Source: Actinernus sp. WN-2022 (lineage: Eukaryota > Cnidaria > Anthozoa > Actiniaria > Actinernidae). From it: DNA of 64,000 nt. Position 1 is the first letter of the stretch, and each line of letters opens with the position of its first letter. Below, piece by piece: positions 12,111 through 26,000 of this stretch. A model generated the notes under the pieces. It had not been told where the DNA came from. It saw only the letters and a list, made by a program, of their open reading frames with translations, and ran no database searches. The position numbers and the translations under genes are program-made. The stretch is from positions 8,480,713-8,544,712 of the forward strand of contig JAOWCC010000237.1 in NCBI GenBank assembly GCA_030867875.1. Direction: 5' to 3'.

Positions 12111-12818
12111 CTCCCATATAAAAGGGGTAGGGATGCTCGTCGGACATTTTCGATTTGACTTATGTAGATTTTACATTTCATATTACATGATGGATTATGT
12201 CGAGAACTATGGGAATAAAGAAGAACAATTAAATAACACAAATACAATAATATTAAGGTCGGGTCATAGATTAAATTAAAATACTAGACTGATGCACTGA
12301 ATCTACCGCTCTCAATAATAAATCTTTGAAGGATCCTTGGATCTAAAATTCTGAATTTCAATCAAACACGTAATTATTGGGTGAATATAAAAAAAGACAA
12401 TTTGCTTTTTAGCCAGGCTTTTTAACCAACCAGTACTCCAGACTCTGACAACAGCATTCCCGAACGAAAGTAGCTGAAATTAGTAGTGGTTGATTGTGTA
12501 ATAAGAGTATTATTTATGTCAAATGATTGTCTCAAAACCATGAAACATGTGCCATGTTAAACACTGAAAGCAGTTGTTCACTTCTAAGTACTGTGTTTTA
12601 TCGATTCTACCAGGTTTTGTCTAGTTGTCTTCTGATCTAAAACTTGTCTCAAGCACACACTTGTTGAAACAGATATAGCAAAAACCAGAATGATTTATAC
12701 AACCCCCCTCCCCCCACCCCAAATTTGTTTTGAGTGTCTACATGTACATGTAAGAGTGTCTATTTACAAATAAAAGAAAAACTGCTAAACTTATTTCTTT
12801 GCTTTTGTTATTTCACAG
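12111..12818. other. AT-rich non-coding stretch
   Basis: Nothing recognised except a short C-run near 12700. It may be an intron ahead of the candidate exon at 12819. Confidence 0.4.
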
Positions 12819-13303
12819 GAAACTGGGTCAGACTTGACTTTCTCCAAGTAGAAAAAAGGTACTTCCAGCATCTGTTGAGTGTCATAGTTCAGAGCCCAGA
12901 CACTATAAAGGATGTCAAACACAGGAAACATCCTCTTTTTTCAAATAAAACCCGTAGAGTCTCCTACAAAATATTTGATGAAGAGATAGTCCAAGAGGCG
13001 TTCAGGGGGCAAAACATCATACCACTGACAACAACAGTTACCTTCTGTGGAAATGTCACCAAAACCACACAGGAAGATGACGATCCTCTGGTAGCCATTG
13101 CAGCAGCCAAGCAACGGGCAGAGAATGAAGTGGAAATGAGAGGTGGAGATGACCGTCCAACATCAAAGTCCACCATTATTATAGGTCTTGGGAAGGGGAG
13201 GAAGACCAGAGAATTTGAACTGATCTGGTGGCCAAGCTTGTACTTGGTTTCCTCCCTGGGCAAGTTATCAGTGAGGTTTTTTGTAAATAAAATATCTTTC
13301 TAA
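12819..13303 (+). CDS. Candidate exon of unknown function
   Basis: An open frame of about 160 codons follows a strong acceptor (TTTGTTATTTCACAG). It contains charged stretches (VKHRKHPLFSNKTRRVSYK, DDPLVAIAAAKQRAENEVEM) and no domain I recognise. It could be a downstream exon of the THAP gene, but the required phase does not match the THAP exon 2 donor. It ends with TAA at 13303, so it would be a last exon, unless a donor inside it is used. Confidence 0.35.
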
Positions 13304-13494
13304 ATACATGTTGCAAAATAATCTGTCATGGATATTTGGCTTAATAATAACAATGCTAAAAAAAATTCAAGGCTACACAAAGATCATAACTTCATATTTT
13401 AAAAAGCATTCACAAAAATTTCCTTTAAAATGTTTACCTATCTTTATATGATTTATTTTTATATGTATGTATTTTGTACTTATCCTCTTGTAAA

Positions 13495-13985
13495 TATTTA
13501 CTGGTTATTTCATGGTTTTCTATGGCATACGGGCGAATATTTCACGAGAAATTTGTATTATTTAGTATACAACGAGCCGTTAGGCGAGTTGTATACCAAA
13601 ATAATATGAATTTCGAGTTAATTTTTTGCCAGTATTCCATAGAAAACCATGAAATAACCATATTATCCTATAAATAACAAATTTACAAAAAGATTTATCA
13701 TGAAAACAAAGTAACTTACCGGACGATAGACTGCAAATTTTCTTGCCGGAAAACACAAATTTCGAGTGGCAACCGCGCACGTCTGCAGACTAATTATGTA
13801 TTCGAAATGGTGAATTCTTATTGGCTGATAAAGAAATGCGTGAAATTTCCTGCATTTTGATTGGCCTTGACCTAGCCATGAAATACTGCTCTGTATTTCA
13901 TAGAAAAACCATGAAATACCGCCCTGTATTTCATAGTAAAGCTGAGCTCTGATTGGCTGAAATATAATATTTATAGGATAATCCC
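13495..13985. repeat. Fold-back / MITE cluster
   Basis: GGTTATTTCATGGTTTTCTA at 13504 is answered by its inverse near 13640-13665. ATTTCATAG/CCATGAAATAC words then recur at 13870-13935. ATTATCCTATAAATA near 13664 is matched by TATTTATAGGATAAT near 13970. This looks like one or two nested palindromic non-autonomous elements. The core also contains the host-like phrase TGATTGGCTG twice. Confidence 0.6.
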
Positions 13986-14271
13986 ATTTGTATTATACAT
14001 GTACATGTAGCTCAGTTATCCCGGACCTTTGCCATATAAGCCTCTGGCTTTGGCTTTTCATTTAAAAATATAACATGTGCTGTAAATAAATAAAGTTGAA
14101 CATATTGATACATACATCATGTAGCATTTGTTTCTAGGCATAATTTTCATTTATAAACATCTAATCGGGTACAGCTGGAAAACTAGTGTACATAATGTAT
14201 AATTTTTATTATCACTATTTATAGACTGTCGCTTTTAGGACATGTCCAATATCAACCAATTAGCTACCCTT

Positions 14272-15240
14272 AGTGTTATTAGAACTATTCAATTAATGAT
14301 CTTCGTTGCTCTCAGGCTTAGCACCAGGACATCTGCAAGATCAACTAAGCTACCCTTTAGTGCTATTAGAACTATTCAATTAATGATCTTCGTTGCTCTC
14401 AGGCTTAGCACCAGGACATCTGCAAGATCAACTAAGCTACCCTTTAGTGTTATTAGAACTATTCAATTAATGATCTTCGTTGCTCTCAGGCTTAGCACCA
14501 GGACATCTGCAAGATCAACTAAGCTACCCTTTAGTGTTATTAGAACTATTCAATTAATGATCTTCGTTGCTCTCAGGCTTAGCACCAGGACATCTGCAAG
14601 ATCAACTAAGCTACCCTTTAGTGTTATTAGAACTATTCAATTAATGATCTTCGTTGCTCTCAGGCTTAGCACCAGGACATCTGCAAGATCAACTAAGCTA
14701 CCCTTTAGTGTTATTAGAACTATTCAATTAATGATCTTCGTTGCTCTCAGGCTTAGCACCAGGACATCTGCAAGATCAACTAAGCTACCCTTTAGTGTTA
14801 TTAGAACTATTCAATTAATGATCTTCGTTGCTCTCAGGCTTAGCACCAGGACATCTGCAAGATCAACTAAGCTACCCTTTAGTGTTATTAGAACTATTCA
14901 ATTAATGATCTTCGTTGCTCTCAGGCTTAGCACCAGGACATCTGCAAAATCAGCTAAGCTACCCTTTAGTGTTATTAGAACTATTCAATTAATGATCTTC
15001 GTTGCTCTCAGGCTTAGCACCAGGACATCTGCAAGATCAACTAAGCTACCCTTTAGTTTTATTAGAACTATTCAATTAATGATCTTCGTTGCTCTCAGGC
15101 TTAGCACCAGGACATCTGCAAGATCAACTAAGCTACCCTTTAGTGTTATTAGAACTATTCAATTAATGATCTTCGTTGCTCTCAGGCATAGCACAAGGAC
15201 ATCTGCAAAATCAGCTAAGCTACCTTTAGTGTTATTAGAA
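14272..15240 (+). repeat. 87-bp tandem array, 11 copies
   Basis: Units start GTTATTAGAACTATTCAATT and repeat every 87 bp with only a few substitutions (for example GCTATT in unit 2, TTTATT in unit 10, CAAAATCAGC in units 8 and 11). Since 87 is divisible by three, one plus-strand frame stays open through all units (VIRTIQLMIFVALRLSTRTS per unit). The array lies just 3' of the Ulp1 gene. No splice sites, start context or known domain support translation. Confidence 0.9.
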
Positions 15241-15490
15241 CTATTTTATTTGCAACTAGAATGACCCAGAAATGAGCAGAATTCAGATAATTTTTAAAAG
15301 TTTGTTCTTCATCCATGTACATGTAGCAACAACTATGCAGCAGTATAGTTAAGTATACATATATACAGTATACATATAAATATACATTTATGGTCATTTA
15401 CTGTGCATATACAAAGTTCCATTCAACTACAATGAAATCTGGGGATTCAATAAAGATAAATACATACAGTTCTTATTACATTTCTACAAG

Positions 15491-17076
15491 TCATGTCCTC
15501 TCTTTCCATTGTAATATCTGCCAAAGAAGATGTTGTCGGTGCCCAACCATCTCAGAAAAATTCCAACTGAAGGCTGGAAACTTAGACAAAAGTAAATCCC
15601 TTGCTGACAGGATTACACCAACTCCACAACCTCCAGACCCAATTCCATATGTTGGCTGTGTTGGCATCCTAAAGCGTCGCAATGGAAGGGAAATATCCCA
15701 TTTGCTCATTATAAATGATGATGAACTGTTGTCCAACAAGTGGTGGAGTGCTTTCAGGAGAGTCTGTATGATGACATTGGTGTTGCCTGGGGGATTCATT
15801 CGAAGTCCATCGTCAAAGGAAATGTGCTTTGACTTGACATCGAGACAAAGCAATCCCCAGTGATTCCCATTGATGTGCAATGGGGTAAGAACCCATCTTG
15901 TTTCTTTCGAATACCACTTATCAAGGAAGGGCTGCAACTTAGTGCAAAGAAAAGCCAAATCCCCAGTAGCTGCCCATGTCTGCACCACTGAAGGGAGGTA
16001 AATGTTGCTTTCCTTGTTTCCTCCACTTCTCCCATAGAAGAGGCAAACAACATCAATTGTGAACCCTGTCAGCCACCTCTCACATGTAAGGCTTCCAAAA
16101 TCTTCCACATCAATGAAGAAATCCCCTTCACGCAACACTTCCTGGTTTGGTTTATATTCCAGGAGTACACTTTTGATGGCAGCAATTGCTTGAGGTGGAA
16201 TATCTCTGCTGTTTTGATCTAACCATTTCACTTCCTCTCTGACTTTATACTTCAGTGTTGCAGCAGTACAGGCCCTTCTCCATATTCCAAGGGAGCAGGC
16301 ATTGAATGTGCCAAGAGAGGTAATGCAAACTCCAACATCATCTTCATCAACATCAATGGCGTTATTCAAGAGTGTGAAGCACTTCTCAATAATTACTTCA
16401 GATGGCCTCACTCCAAGAGAAAGGGGGTTACTGAGACGCAAAGGGTTTACAGATAATTGGAGATCCTTCACTGAAATTGGTTTCACTGGTGGAAGTATCA
16501 AGGATGCAAGCTGTCCCCTTGTTGCTTGATGTGACATGCACTTCTTCAAATCTGAATAGACTTTCACAGGAGGGTGGGGCACATGCACATGTAAAGAGGA
16601 AGGCTGCTGTGAGGTTCCTTGAGATGAGGGAGGCTGCGAGGGCCCATGAGATGTGGAAGGCTGCTGTGAGGGTCCTTGAGATGAAGGAGGCTGCGAGGGC
16701 CCTTGAGATGTGGAAGGCTGCTGTGAGGGTCCTTGAGATGAAGGAGGCTGCGAGGGGCCATGAGATGTGGAAGGCTGCTGTGAGGGTCCTTGAGATGAGG
16801 GAGGCTGCGACTGGTGTGGCAAAGGTGTCACAACAGGATCCTCTTGAGCAAGTCTTTTCAAATACTCATTTATCCCAATCTCCCACTGTTCGTGGTCGTA
16901 TTCATACACTGGAATGGAGCCTGGTGAAACCTTGACAACCTTTGTTCCCTTCTCAGTTTCATATTCAAGGAAATCACCACCAAATAATCCTTCAAAGAGT
17001 TTATTAATGGCCGACATCCATGTAACATCATCTTTGGTCCAAGCCTGCACAGCATGTTGGGTGGACCAGCCACATC
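15491..17076 (-). CDS. Terminal exon: Ser/Pro/Gln repeats and Ulp1 (C48-like) protease domain
   Basis: The acceptor is CTTTAGAG|GATGTGG at 17077. The exon opens with CGWSTQHAVQAWTKDDVTW. A low-complexity block of 19-residue repeats (SQPPSSQGPSQQPST) follows at about 16815-16600; this is likely a flexible linker. The last 170 residues carry the Ulp1 signature: NGNHWGLLCLD (catalytic His), HISFDDG (Asp), PTQPTYGIGSGGCGVGV (oxyanion Gln region and catalytic Cys). All expected catalytic residues are present, so the domain looks competent. Stop TGA is at 15491-15493. The phase matches exon 12. Many eukaryotic DNA transposons carry such protease domains, so the gene may itself be transposon-derived. 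Confidence 0.85.
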
Positions 17077-20000
17077 CTCTAAAGTAGAAAGGCTTACCTA
17101 TACATTTGTAGGTAAGAGATTTAGATGAACATTGAATTGCGACCAGTTATGGAAATTTGTAATTTTTAGATTTTCACTTGATTAACAAGACTTCCTTTTT
17201 TACAGTTTTCAAGTGATTTATATCAGCTGAGTTGATGAAAACTAGTTGCCAAATTCACAACTGTTGAGACGTTTTAGTTGCAAGTGAAAGAATTTGTTCG
17301 CATTTGCGACTGTATTGGTTGCAATTTCAAGCCTGTGTTATCAAAAGGCACAACGTATCTTTCATTTATTTTCTGTTCAAATCTAACTACAGAGACTTTA
17401 ATTACTATTACATTTATGTTAAGTCTATAACAGGGTAATTTAATTTACCTTTCTCTGCACACTCCAGTGCCATAGTGAAGCAAAGACGCATGAAGAGAAG
17501 TTTCTCTGCATAGAAGTGTTTAAGCATCTGACATACTAATGAATGAAAGATAATAGTTTACTTTTAAATGAGGATGTAAAATCGCTTTAATGCGGTATAA
17601 TTAATTTCACTTTAATGTATATAAATAAAATTAATACCGGTATTAAACTCATTATAAAATAGATTCGATAGTACGCACGCTCTGATTGGCTGAAAGCCAT
17701 GTTTCTATAACTCTATAGAAACATAGAAAGTTGAGCACGCGCTCAGTTTTGATTGCGTGGTTAGGAGAATTTATATTTTCGTGATAACTAATAAATGCGT
17801 GATTTTCCACTGTTGTACTTATTTTCTGTGGGTTATTTTATAAAGGAAATAGAAAACATTTTCCCCTTGTTTCTATAGAGTTATAGAAACACTTGTGGAA
17901 GTTTGGAAGAACTCGAAATAGCTGTGGAAACACTCGCCCTTCGGGCTCATGTTCCCACTGCCATTTCTCGTTCTCCCAAACTCCCACGCGTGTTTCTATA
18001 ACTCTATAGAAACACGGGAAATGTTTTCTATTTCTTAAATGTAATTGTATATTTCAAAATACTATAATAATTTAAAAAAACAAAATTAATGTAAAAGGAT
18101 CAATTCTACAATCAACTTGCCCATTCCAAAGTTTAATTTAATTTAATTTAATTTAATTTATAGTAACAATACAGGCCTCGAAATTAACAAAAATTCGTAC
18201 CGTAGTCGTCAAAGTGGCAACTAGCAAATAAAATTTAGTCTCCAGCCAGTAAATGTTAGTAGCAGAATAGCCTACTAGTCGTTATGTTGTAGTAGTCAAA
18301 CCTAATGTTTTAGTCGCATTGGTGACCGTATCGGTTCCAATTTCGAGCCCATTAATAACATATTTTTTTTAAATCATGTCCCGGGTGGCAAAGGGTGTTG
18401 GCATCACGTTTTAAGCACCAGGTTTTCGTAAATTAAGGTGTTGCATACTTATGAACTGGGCGACAAATGGAAGGGAAAGAAGATCGAAGATGCAAATTAG
18501 GCTAAATCCTAAATTCATGCATGCATCATGCTTAAAATCACGTATCACACTCATTTTGGTCCCAATCACGCATCACACCTATAACCCCTTTGCCACCCAA
18601 CATATCCAGTGACAAAATGTAATACATTACTTGATGACGTATGACCATGTCTGTCATGTGAAGTTGTCTTGGAAAAAAGCAGGCGCTGAAGAGAGTGGGT
18701 TGCCTCAAACCCCTGGTTAGAGTAGTCCTTCATGCTACGAAAGGTTCTCATCAGCATGCTGATATGTTCAACTGTCATATGCCCATAGTCACCAGTGCCA
18801 AGACGGTTTCCAAACATTTCGCGAAGAAGAAATCCCCATTCCTTGCACTGTGGAAACAAACAGTATAACTATTCTGTGAAATCTTACTGTACTATTTAAC
18901 TACTATAAGAAATACTAAAATTAATATTCTACAGTCAAGGAATTGTTTTGCATTCATGAACGTACATGTATAAAGTCATTGAATGGGGTGTTTCACATTT
19001 CTCATTCAGAAAAATGATCTTAAGGGGAACTGAACCCTAAAATCAACCCAATAATGATACAAAGATATATTTGAAAGAAATAACACCTACATTTACATGT
19101 ACATGTTATTTCTGTGTTGTGTGTCTATGAAGAAAAACTCTGAAAACGTTCCAAATAACCTCTGCTACAATGTATGTACTTATCACTCAGGTCTTGTAAT
19201 TTGTGATCTCAGGTATGGGAAATAAATTATTTTTGCCATGCTGTCCCTGGCACTGAAAAGCTGGATTAATGACTCCTTCGATTGCAAACCATTATTTATT
19301 TGTGTTGGGGTGTCATTGGTATGTGTGATGTAGGATATGGAGAAATTGGCATTGAATTGAATTGTAACTACAAAAAAAAAAATGTAGAATACAACTGTAG
19401 CTGTAACAGAGAGAGAGGAGTAACTGATAATTAGACTGTAAAGAACCGACCGTATAAAATCACCTGCACATCAAATGTATCAATAAGGTGTTCTTCTTCT
19501 TCCTTAAAGATCTTGTCCCTGATGATTGCAGCAATATCGCGCCATCCTTCGAACACCTTAAATATACAATGTATGAGAGATCTTAATGTTTGTCCAGGGT
19601 TTGACTTTTGGTGTTAATAAATAAATTGTCTGAAGTGGGATGACACAGTGCCAGTACTCAAATCAGTTGGGATTGATACATGTATTTACCTTAAGATAAA
19701 AGTGATGTGTCATCTCTGCAACATATTCCAATTGACCATCTTTCAGGTTTTCAGCCATCTGCTTTTTCTTTGCTGCACTTAGTTTCTTTAGGCTTGGAAA
19801 AAGCTTCTCACAGTTGAATTCCAATTCCTCCTGCTTGGCTTTCCAAGTAACTAGGAGTTCCTCTATGTTCTTAGCAACCTCTATGTACAAGAATTAAAAA
19901 TTATGTATATATATATATTAATGCATTATAGTATTATGAGTATTATAGCTCCTTAACTTTTGTTTTGTTGAGTACCGTATTCACTCGCGGATAAGCCGCA

Positions 20001-23000
20001 CCTTTTTACCCGAAATCTTCGTTTAAAATCGGGGGTGCAGCTTATCTGCGAGAACATCTACCCAATAATAGGTACATGTAGCTGTCTACAAAGCCACAAT
20101 CACCGCTGCAGATAATGAGCCAAAAATCTATATCGGAATGACTGAACACGATTTTAAAACAAGGTTTAGAAATCACAAGCTTTCTTTCAACAACAAGAAG
20201 TATTCTTCAAGCACCGCCCTCTCAAAGCACGTTTGGGAATTGAAGGAAGCCAACACCAATTTTACGATTAAATGGTCAATTATGAAATGGGCCAACGCCT
20301 ACAAGAGTGGTTCCAAACAATGCAACCTGTGTTTAGCAGAAAAACTTTGTATTCTTAAAGCCAAAAAAGAAAAACTGTTGAACAAAAGATCCAAACTCTT
20401 AGCTAAATGCCGGCATGAAAACAAATTCTATGCTGCCAGTTATATAGCACATGTTTTTAGTCTGATGATCGCTTCGAGCGTGAAACTCGAGTAACATACA
20501 GTTTTTTATTTTTTTCCATTTTTAAAGTTTTTAACATTTTATATATATATATTACCTGATCCAGCCAGTGTCATTTCTTCCTGTCTCGTCCCATAATCTC
20601 TTTTGAAGACGTTACTCTTGATAAGCTTTTCATAATACTGTACAAAAAAAATAGCTGGAGACTCACTCTCCATTGTTATCACAAGCAATTTATGTGCACT
20701 TCTTGTGATTCCTGTTGTCAATTAACATAAACACTTTTAAAACTTTTTCAAGTTTCTAAATAATTATATAGTATACATGTGCATACATGTATTATGCAGC
20801 CACTCATTCAAGAACAGTCAGTGTACTTGTTCATATATTTAAATGACTGCTAATAACATTCTAAATTCTACTTCATGTTCTTTGTTTTCTAATGGAGTCT
20901 CTGGAAGTTGATGAAAACTCACTTACTTGATCTGTTCGTAATGACCCCAAGGGATAGTGGTTTTCCCTGTTGGGTTGGTAAAGGTTACATTCCTTCTATC
21001 CAATCTAAATCTGGATTTTTCGATCGAAAATTAGATTTCCATTCCAGTTCTCAAGAATCTGATCTTAGGTTGCAATCCTAACAAATCTCTGGGGGAATAA
21101 TGTTCAGATTGATCTGCCACATCCAGTTTCCAATTGGTGGTTTCATTCGAGTGATCTAATTCTCAATCAATTCATGTATAAACATGTAGCCATGCGATGC
21201 AATGTTTTTTTTCTTCAGATTTTATGTTTCTTTTAGAATGGAAATCTGAACAATCCAGATTGCCTCAATCCAAAACTGGTTTGGTTGAAAGGAATGTGAC
21301 CTAAGATTGGTTTGACAACTTGTTGGATGGGCAAGGAGGCAAAATAGGCTTCTTAAATATTTTTTTAAATTAAATTAGCATATATTGGGCAAGCTTGAAA
21401 GAACCATATGGACTAGTGAAATAAGGTTGAATGTATAAGGTTCAATTTCGTTTTTCTTCTAGGCCTAGCTTCTTCTATATCATTGAGATCAAGACAGTGT
21501 TCATGCATGATTTACTTTTTTTATAAGCCACTGCCAAATCAGGTTAATTAATATTGGTTACATACATGTATGAACTGGATTATCATTTACACATTGTATA
21601 TTTACCTTGATACGCTTCTCACAAAAGGCTATTTTGTTCAGCAATGCCTGCCTTGTAATATCTGGATCTGGCTCCCCACGGAAGAAGGCCTTCAGTTTTT
21701 CATGAGGGAGGGATTCCCTGACAATACTCTCGATGTTATTAAGAAACTGCCTTTCAGTGTTGCCTAGGAAAATATATCTTGTTTGAATACTTGAGTTTGG
21801 TGATATGCCATTTGTTATTAGTAAATTACAATGAAGCATCAATAATTATGTTTAGGAAAGGGTTTGTTGGCCGAAAACAGAAATCACAGCAAATAGCATG
21901 AATAGTGAGTAGATCAATGGAACATTTAAAAATAGTGTGGGCTGCAGTTATAGCAGAGCACGTCACTGTCCTGTACTATATTTCAAATGAATATCTGCTC
22001 ATTTGTTTTCCTCATGTCACTCAATTCAGCGAATGGGTTACTATAATTGCATGCATTCAAAATTGATGACATACACGTAACATGCATAAATTAATATATC
22101 ACCCATGTTACTGTTGCTGTTGTTGTTGTGAATCACACTTTAAATATGGCTTAGTTTATAGGCTGATTTCGCATAAGAGGAAGAAAGGGACATGTATATT
22201 GAATATTTGTTATAAAAATGTTGCCACTGAGTATGAGTATTCTGAGTATTCTTTGAAGACCAAAAAGGTTATGTAGGGGCTTGTTTTCCTCTCAAAACTT
22301 TAATTAATAATAAATTAAGATAAAGATTACTGACAGAAAAATATTAAACCAATAATACTGTACAGTGTCATGTACTTACCAGAAAATGAGGTCATGCTGA
22401 TATTTTGCTTGTTTACACCTGTCTGTTGGCCCTGCTTTAACTTTACACTAAGCCGGTTTGGACTGTTTTCTGGTCCATACTTCTTTAGTTCCTTGTTACA
22501 TTCCTCAAGAGCACCAATCTGATATGAGAACAAACCAAGGGATCCAAGAAGCTGTTCGGTATTTCTCAACTCACAATGTAGGGCACAGAGATTTATTGCT
22601 GTAAGTTCCTCCTCCATGAGAAACGTAAGGTCATCTCTGATCCCTGTGAAGCTGAGACAGTAAAAAATACCCCAAAAGTCAGTCACCTTTTAATTATTTA
22701 AGCAATATAACACACGTGATGTGTCTTTGTTCTCTGTTAACTTGTCATGTACAATCATGTTGCAGTTAATTTTTAGTACCCTAAAATAATTCCTAGTTTG
22801 AAAAAAATTTAACTACAGAAAAAAAATTAACTGAAAACAAAAATAAACTGCAACATACATGTACATACATGTGCACATCACTTCTTTAGGTGTACCATAA
22901 ACTTATCCCATTGTCCTGTATTATATAATTCTTATCAAACTCATTACACAGGGAAAAATTTCAAAAAAACAATGGTAATTTGCCAAAACCCATCACACAT

Positions 23001-26000
23001 TAATGGTAAGTCAGTTCAACTTTCCCGGGAATACAGATTTCGGGATACAGATTTCGTCCTGATTTAGATAAACTTTGGCTTCGATTTTCTCGGCCAAAAT
23101 ACGTTGTATCACCAAAATAACTGAAAACAATTAAACTCTCTATCTTTATCCAATTTACAAACTCTCGCTTTCAGCACGATTGTAAATCGGATAAAGATCG
23201 GCCACTCATTCTTTATCTATTACTATTACGAGGCATTTTTTACAATTTAATTACATGTACTTACCCTCCTATATTAGCCTTTGTTGTGATAAAATGTTCA
23301 AGACACACTGAATGGGGGCCTAAGTTACAGGAGCAATTCTGAAACAGGGTAATGATTATCATGTTAGGTTGAAACTTCAAGTCTTAGTTTATTTAACACT
23401 TTTAATCATTAATTTAATCATGATCATCATTATTATTTTTTTACCATGAAGTCTACCCATGGCCCATTGTCACATGCCTGGAACATTAATTTTTACTCAT
23501 TCTTTTGTGCTAAGTTTCCTTTTGCAGATGACAGCTACAATGTATCACATACATCACATTTCCAATTCAAGTTGAAAACATGGACAGGAAGTATTGTCAA
23601 TATGAGGCACAGTGTGCATACATTTTCAAGCAAGAAAAAAATAATGTGATAATTTATTCAAATATGGCTCAATCAATCAGATTTCCTCAGGCTACTAAAT
23701 CACCAGCAATGTACAAATGGACAATAATTACTGTGATTATATAGTCAGCTGTGAGCCTATAGGCAGTCTCCTCAGAATAGCTACAGTAAGTAGTGCCAAG
23801 CCCTTAATTACATACAAAATCACTTAGAAAACGAGAAGATTGACACCTGGGTTTTTGATTTATAACAATGCAGTGTGCATCTTCAAAATAATGTACATGT
23901 AAATGTGTTTTGAAAGGAAAATGAAGTTACACAAGTCAAAGTAATGCTTAGAATGTTCCAGAAATTCTAGTATGATATTTTTTGCTCTATTTATTTCAAA
24001 TGATGCAGTATTTTCACTGATTTAATGCACAAGTGATCGGATGTGATGGGAAGCCAATTGTGTTAAGTGGCACCATTGCATACTGTAATATCAAAATCCC
24101 TGAGTATAATTAGTCATGTCAGAAACATATACTAGACAAAAACCGGAGGGTTTATCTAGACATTTTAACTACAGTGTACAAATGTAGATGCAATATAATT
24201 GTATAATATGTTGTAATTTTCATTTTTGGGGGTTTATTTATTTTTCTTACACTCTGAAAGCAGTAGACAAAAATGTATGTATACAGTCCACTACTACTTA
24301 CCCTAATGGCCAAGCAAAAGAAACAAAACTCTACTGCCATGCCTTTCGTTGCAAGGCAGAAGTTCTCATCGTCTTTCTTCACCAACAGAAGATATAAAGC
24401 CTTCAGATCAAGAGTTACTACAGTCATGTATAAAAACAAAGTAAAAAAAGCACTTTAATTTTTTTAAAGCTGACATTATGATTCTACTGGAGCCTACAAA
24501 AGTACATGTATTTCAACTCTGCTTCACATAACCTGAATCAGAACACTGTTAACTTTTCATCTACATGGATCATGCAGCCCTTACATAAAAAAAACAGATG
24601 CATTGAAATGATCCAAACTAAGCTATTTTAGGCTTCACTGATTCACCCTAGATCCTGTTTGTGATACCAATATTCAGTTAATGTTTCCACAAAGGTGTGA
24701 AGAATCCTAATTTGAGCTACACTTTAAGCCCCCATCCCCCAATTATGCATGAACCATGATTTTACCTTTGAAGCTCACAGAGATTTGAACTCCGTCAACA
24801 GAAACTCCCTCTTTCTTGATGAAATCTTTCTGTCTGTTCAGATCAAACAACAACTTGGTAAGGCTCTCCCTGGAATACAAAAAAATGTATAACATTTAAG
24901 TTTGTACTCTTTCAGTTATCATCAGAATTACATGTACTACTTAATTGAGTTCATGATCCCTTGGAAAAAGCTTTACTGAATGGCAAACAAACTTTAATGG
25001 CCAGCCTTTTGCAGAAATGCATGCAATCATGTGGTTGTTAAGCGGGTTGGCAAAAAATCAATGTTTTAATTTGAAATTGTGAGAAAAATCTATTTTCTAT
25101 TAAATTAATGACTAACAAAAAAAAAATTATCTTAAGAAATAAAAATATTGGAACAGGCGAAAGAAAACTGTCAGGAGAGCATTTAAAGAATAAAGAATGA
25201 TAATAATAATTGAGACAGGCTAAAATCATATGAAAAATGTTTCAAAATACTAAACAACACATTTACATTGTATATCTTTTTAATATAATAATATACTGTT
25301 TCTTACGGTGGCCCACAAGGGCAATACAAAAATATATATGCCACTACAAAAATATAAATCGCACTACAAAAATATATATGCCACTACAAAAATATATATG
25401 CCACTACAAAAATATAAATCCCACTACAAAAATATATATGCCACTACAAAAATATAAATCCCACTACAAAAAAATATATGCCACTACAAAAATATAAATC
25501 CCACTACAAAAATATATGCCACTACAAAAATATAAGTCCTAGTACAAAACTATATGCCACTACAAAAATATAAGTCCTAGTACAAAAATGGGAAATTCCA
25601 GTACAAAAATATGTCCCAGTACAAAAATGTTTCCCAGTACAAAAAAATGTGGACTGCTTGTCACCAGTTTCCCTCGGTTGATACACAGGAAGCCCATCGC
25701 TAAAGGAAGTTGGATATAACAAATATGGCGGACGGTGTATCGAGCTGTCCACAATGTGAATTTCACGGCCTTGATAATACCTGTAAGTTTTGTCCTCTCT
25801 GCGGTACAAACATTTTGGATGAAGAAAGACAATTAATAGAGTATTATTTTTCAAGAGGATATGAGTATAAAAGCATTATTCGTTTGCTTTTGAAAGAACA
25901 CGGTATCAAAATGTGTGAACGGACTCTGAAATCTCGTCTACACGGTTATGGGCTGCGAAGAAGACTACCCTTATATGATGTTGGAAATGTACGACAGCGT

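Noticed and set aside
12031..12247. Open frames across the poly-G tract (poly-proline or poly-glycine)
   Set aside because: Caused purely by homopolymer composition.
14242..15264. 340-codon open frame across the 87-bp array as a repeat protein gene
   Set aside because: Open only because the unit length is divisible by three; near-identical units, no domain, no splice or promoter evidence.
16477..16935. Plus-strand frame opposite the Ulp1 exon
   Set aside because: A shadow of the Ser/Pro/Gln repeat on the other strand.
25320..25650. Regularly spaced short units at the transposon ends as a CRISPR array
   Set aside because: Units are contiguous without unique spacers, lie within terminal inverted repeats, and the genome is eukaryotic.
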